14,604 bases of DNA from contig NZ_SRRZ01000160.1 in NCBI RefSeq assembly GCF_013179805.1, forward strand, positions 1 to 14,604. The letters run 5' to 3'. The notes under the pieces are model-generated. The model did not search any database. It was given only the letters and a program-made list of their open reading frames with translations, and had not been told where the DNA came from. The translations under genes were made by a program, and so were the position numbers. Shown in pieces: positions 13,501 through 14,604 of the stretch. The DNA is from Microcoleus asticus IPMA8. GTDB taxonomy: Bacteria > Cyanobacteriota > Cyanobacteriia > Cyanobacteriales > Microcoleaceae. How positions within the stretch are numbered: the first letter of the stretch is position 1; every line of letters starts with the position of its first letter.

Positions 13501-14604
13501 CCCTGTTTACAACGTCGCCGTCAACGGTCAGACAGGTAACGGTAATGTGATTGCTAGCATCAAAGCTAATGGCGTTACCGATACAGCAAGTAATACCAAC
13601 ACTGCCAGTACGAGTACAGACAATACGGTTGTTTATAACAACACATTCCCCACAGTTACATCCATCAATCGCCTTGCGACATCTCCCACTGCTGCGGCTA
13701 CTGCTACCTACGAAATTAAATTCTCTGAAGATGTTACTGGCGTTGATGTTTCTGACTTTAGTTTAGTACCAACTGTTGTAACTGGTGCAGCTATTGGCAC
13801 TTTAACTGCTGTTGATGCTAAGACTTATCAACTGGAAGTTAACACGGGTACGGGCAGCGGTTCAATTGGGTTGAATTTGACAGATGATGACAGCATCAAA
13901 AATAGCTTGGGAGTGGCATTAAGCGGCGCAACTGCTGGCAATGGTAATTTAACGGGACAAGTTTACGACATTGACAAAACACCGCCCACTGGCAGTTTAA
14001 ATGCTGTTGCTGATGTGACGACAGCGGGCGGCACCAGTCAAAGTTTGACTGTCACTTTCAGCGATAATAATGCTGTCGATGTTTCAAGTTTGGATAGTTC
14101 TGATGTTTTGATAAATTGGTCAGGTGGCGCTATTCCTGCTACTTTTGTCAGTGTCGATACTAATAGTAATGGTACACCTCGGACAGCGACTTATTCGTTT
14201 GTTACCCCTGGCGGAAGTTGGGATAATACTGACAATGGAATTTACACTGTTAACTTGCAAGGAAGTCAGGTTAAAGATGAACTTGGCAATCTTGCTGTTG
14301 CTGCTAGTTTGGGGACTTTTAACGTTAATGTGGCCGCACCTGCACCCGCACCTGCACCCGCACCCGCACCTGCACCCGCGCCATCGGTAACACCCGCGCC
14401 ATCGGGAACACCATCGGGGACACCGACACCATCGGGGACACCGACACCATCGGGGACACCCGCGCCATCGGGAACACCCGCGCCATCGGGAACACCCGCG
14501 CCATCGGGAACACCCGCGCCATCGGGAACACCGACGGGAAGACGAAAAAAAACAAGTAGAGGGGGGAGGAGGCCGGAGGGGGGGGAGAAGGGGGGGGGGG
14601 GGGG
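10598..14604 (+). CDS. Giant DUF4347 surface protein with propeller and Ig-like domains, 3' end outside window
   Basis: One frame stays open for 1335 codons to the window end. It starts at ATG 10598 (AAAGGA 8-9 bases upstream; a second ATG follows at once). Residues 9-165 are a DUF4347 domain with HILSHGSEG (His65) and LLYGCEVAKG (Cys108). Residues about 180-508 are a cadherin-like domain (INVLANDTG at 193 to TPNANFNGLDTFQYTATDG) interrupted by five propeller-type repeats (223-474). Residues 509-665 are a beta-rich module with WQYTTNSGTTWT and LRFVPNTGYSG. Two related Ig-like repeats of 122-124 residues follow (666-787, 788-911), then three more Ig-like units (912-, 1018-, 1130-1245) and a Pro/Ala, SGTP-rich linker. 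There is no N-terminal signal peptide; such proteins commonly leave by type I secretion using C-terminal repeats, not visible here. Likely an extracellular adhesin or matrix protein. Confidence 0.88.
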   Translation, partial: MMNLLTANKQVIFVDSSVQNYQNLIEGADANAKIVILDDKSSSIEQITNALAAQKDIEAVHILSHGSEGSLKLGTDVLNQNNLENFSDRLKQWGNALTENGDILLYGCEVAKGEAGKNFVKRLSEITEANIAASANPTGSAELGGDWELEVQTGPIETAVAFNLNTLSAYSHILATANPDNKAIPVNSPAVSINVLANDTGTGRLNVESIVSGVTNGTAIINDWIYVGGNFTNIGGQPRNRIARLNSDGTLDSAFNPNADGIVKKIAFDSSGNPIVGGDFTSIGGQPRNYIAKLDPTTGAILATFDPNADDRVSAIVFDSSGNLYIGGYFTNIGGSTRNRIAKLDPTTGVADATFNPNANGIKINEIAIDSNGNPIVGGDFTSIGGQPRNYIAKLDPTTGAADAIFNSNASGSIGVIAFDSSGNPIVGGVFNTIGGTPRNRIAKLNPTTGAADATFNPNANIQVHAITIDSKRNILYTPNANFNGLDTFQYTATDGIVSTPTTVTVLVNNSPALDNSGTPTLNPQNQNDSASTGTLISTLIANLGGTKITDPNASASQGIAITALDTANGTWQYTTNSGTTWTNAPAVSATNALLLASDANTKLRFVPNTGYSGTVANAITFAAWDQITGTNGTTANYTTDQTNNTTSSVFSSATETANITVNPVPTITSVSAATADGTYGIGTNIDITVQFSEIVNVTGTPQLSLAGATPVASYLSGGGTNTLTFRYAVAAGDSSADLDYLSTTALSLGGGIVKNAATADAILTLPTPGAANSLGANKAIVIDTLAPTVTSITSTLTDGTYTVGQVIPITLTFSENVNVVGTPQLTLATGGAGTAIDYASGSGTNTLTFNYIVASGNTSTDLDYLSTAALALNGGTIKDAATNDATLTLPAPAATNSLGANKAIVIDTVAPTVTINQAAAQTDPTATSPINFTVTFSEPVTGFDASDIDLTASTATGTLTSTITGSGPVYNVAVNGQTGNGNVIASIKANGVTDTASNTNTASTSTDNTVVYNNTFPTVTSINRLATSPTAAATATYEIKFSEDVTGVDVSDFSLVPTVVTGAAIGTLTAVDAKTYQLEVNTGTGSGSIGLNLTDDDSIKNSLGVALSGATAGNGNLTGQVYDIDKTPPTGSLNAVADVTTAGGTSQSLTVTFSDNNAVDVSSLDSSDVLINWSGGAIPATFVSVDTNSNGTPRTATYSFVTPGGSWDNTDNGIYTVNLQGSQVKDELGNLAVAASLGTFNVNVAAPAPAPAPAPAPAPAPSVTPAPSGTPSGTPTPSGTPTPSGTPAPSGTPAPSGTPAPSGTPAPSGTPTGRRKKTSRGGRRPEGGEKGGGG
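11264..12019 (+). repeat. Five tandem ~150-bp propeller repeats inside the giant gene
   Basis: Five units of about 50 residues, each with GG-x-F-x-x-IGG-x-x-RN-x-IA-x-L, then a D-x-x-TG turn, F-x-x-NA and a DSxGN end. This is the delta-60/DUF5122 type of beta-propeller repeat. Units two and four share a 53-base identical block (11420-11472 and 11723-11775). The array begins and ends within a cadherin-like domain whose two halves flank it. Confidence 0.75.
14333..14533 (+). repeat. Ala-Pro and PSGTP(A/T) low-complexity tandem repeat
   Basis: Alternating Ala-Pro codons (14333-14380) pass into 18-bp units coding PSGTPA and PSGTPT; the last four units (about 14462-14533) are nearly identical at DNA level (CCATCGGGAACACCCGCG). 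Such tracts are flexible extracellular linkers between domains and are prone to change in copy number. Confidence 0.85.
14534..14604. other. Low-quality contig end with A and G homopolymers
   Basis: After the last clean 18-bp unit the sequence decays into an A8 run (14545-14552), G-rich text and finally 15 G residues (14590-14604). It stays open in the protein frame, but the composition is unlike the rest of the window and fits read-end error or poly-G artefact at a contig end inside a tandem repeat. Confidence 0.65.

Noticed and set aside
14325..14555. Minus-strand ORF with repeated FPMARV units
   Set aside because: It is the complement of the SGTP minisatellite and has no independent support.

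Overview
The window looks like a piece of a cyanobacterial chromosome, most likely from a filamentous, Microcoleus/Oscillatoria-like lineage. The evidence is the many HIP1 palindromes (GCGATCGC) inside and between genes, an SfsA and a MurJ of cyanobacterial type, a DUF3095 protein, a Uma2 endonuclease gene, a PEP-CTERM protein, a DUF4347 giant surface protein and several short palindromic mobile repeats. The organism assignment is inference; no marker gene such as rRNA is present.

Layout. Positions 1-1300 are a graveyard of IS630-type insertion sequences: the first 18 codons of one transposase running off the left edge, a 5'-truncated and frame-broken second transposase (266-1055), and the N-terminal helix-turn-helix of a third one on the minus strand that is cut off against the second. 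Positions 1369-2081 hold a toxin-first higBA toxin-antitoxin pair with a small leader ORF. After two intergenic palindromes comes a minus-strand aconitase-family isopropylmalate dehydratase large subunit (2297-3619), divergent from a Uma2 endonuclease gene whose last 22 codons are cut off by an in-frame TGA. A 126-bp MITE-like element (4332-4457) precedes a PEP-CTERM exported protein (4489-5319). Then three minus-strand genes follow: sfsA, a glutathione S-transferase and a DUF3095 cyclase-like protein. The first two both begin 2 nt from an identical heptanucleotide array. murJ (8268-9881) is divergent from the DUF3095 gene.

Positions 9882-10597 are intergenic. They hold a HIP1 hairpin, a small ORF cut by a 106-bp MITE-like hairpin element, and three copies of a repeat of about 43 bp. 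From 10598 to the end runs one uninterrupted reading frame of at least 1335 codons, with no stop before the window ends. It has an N-terminal DUF4347 domain, a cadherin-like domain that appears to be split by five inserted beta-propeller repeats, several Ig-like domains and a Pro/Ala and SGTP-rich low-complexity tract. The last ~70 bases decay into poly-G and look like an assembly or sequencing artefact.

Functionally the genes are not one pathway. murJ (envelope synthesis), the PEP-CTERM protein and the giant DUF4347 protein all concern the cell envelope or surface; leuC is leucine biosynthesis. The most interesting points are the domain-in-domain architecture of the giant protein, the heptad arrays at two start codons, and the MITE-like elements whose ends resemble the local IS630 end.
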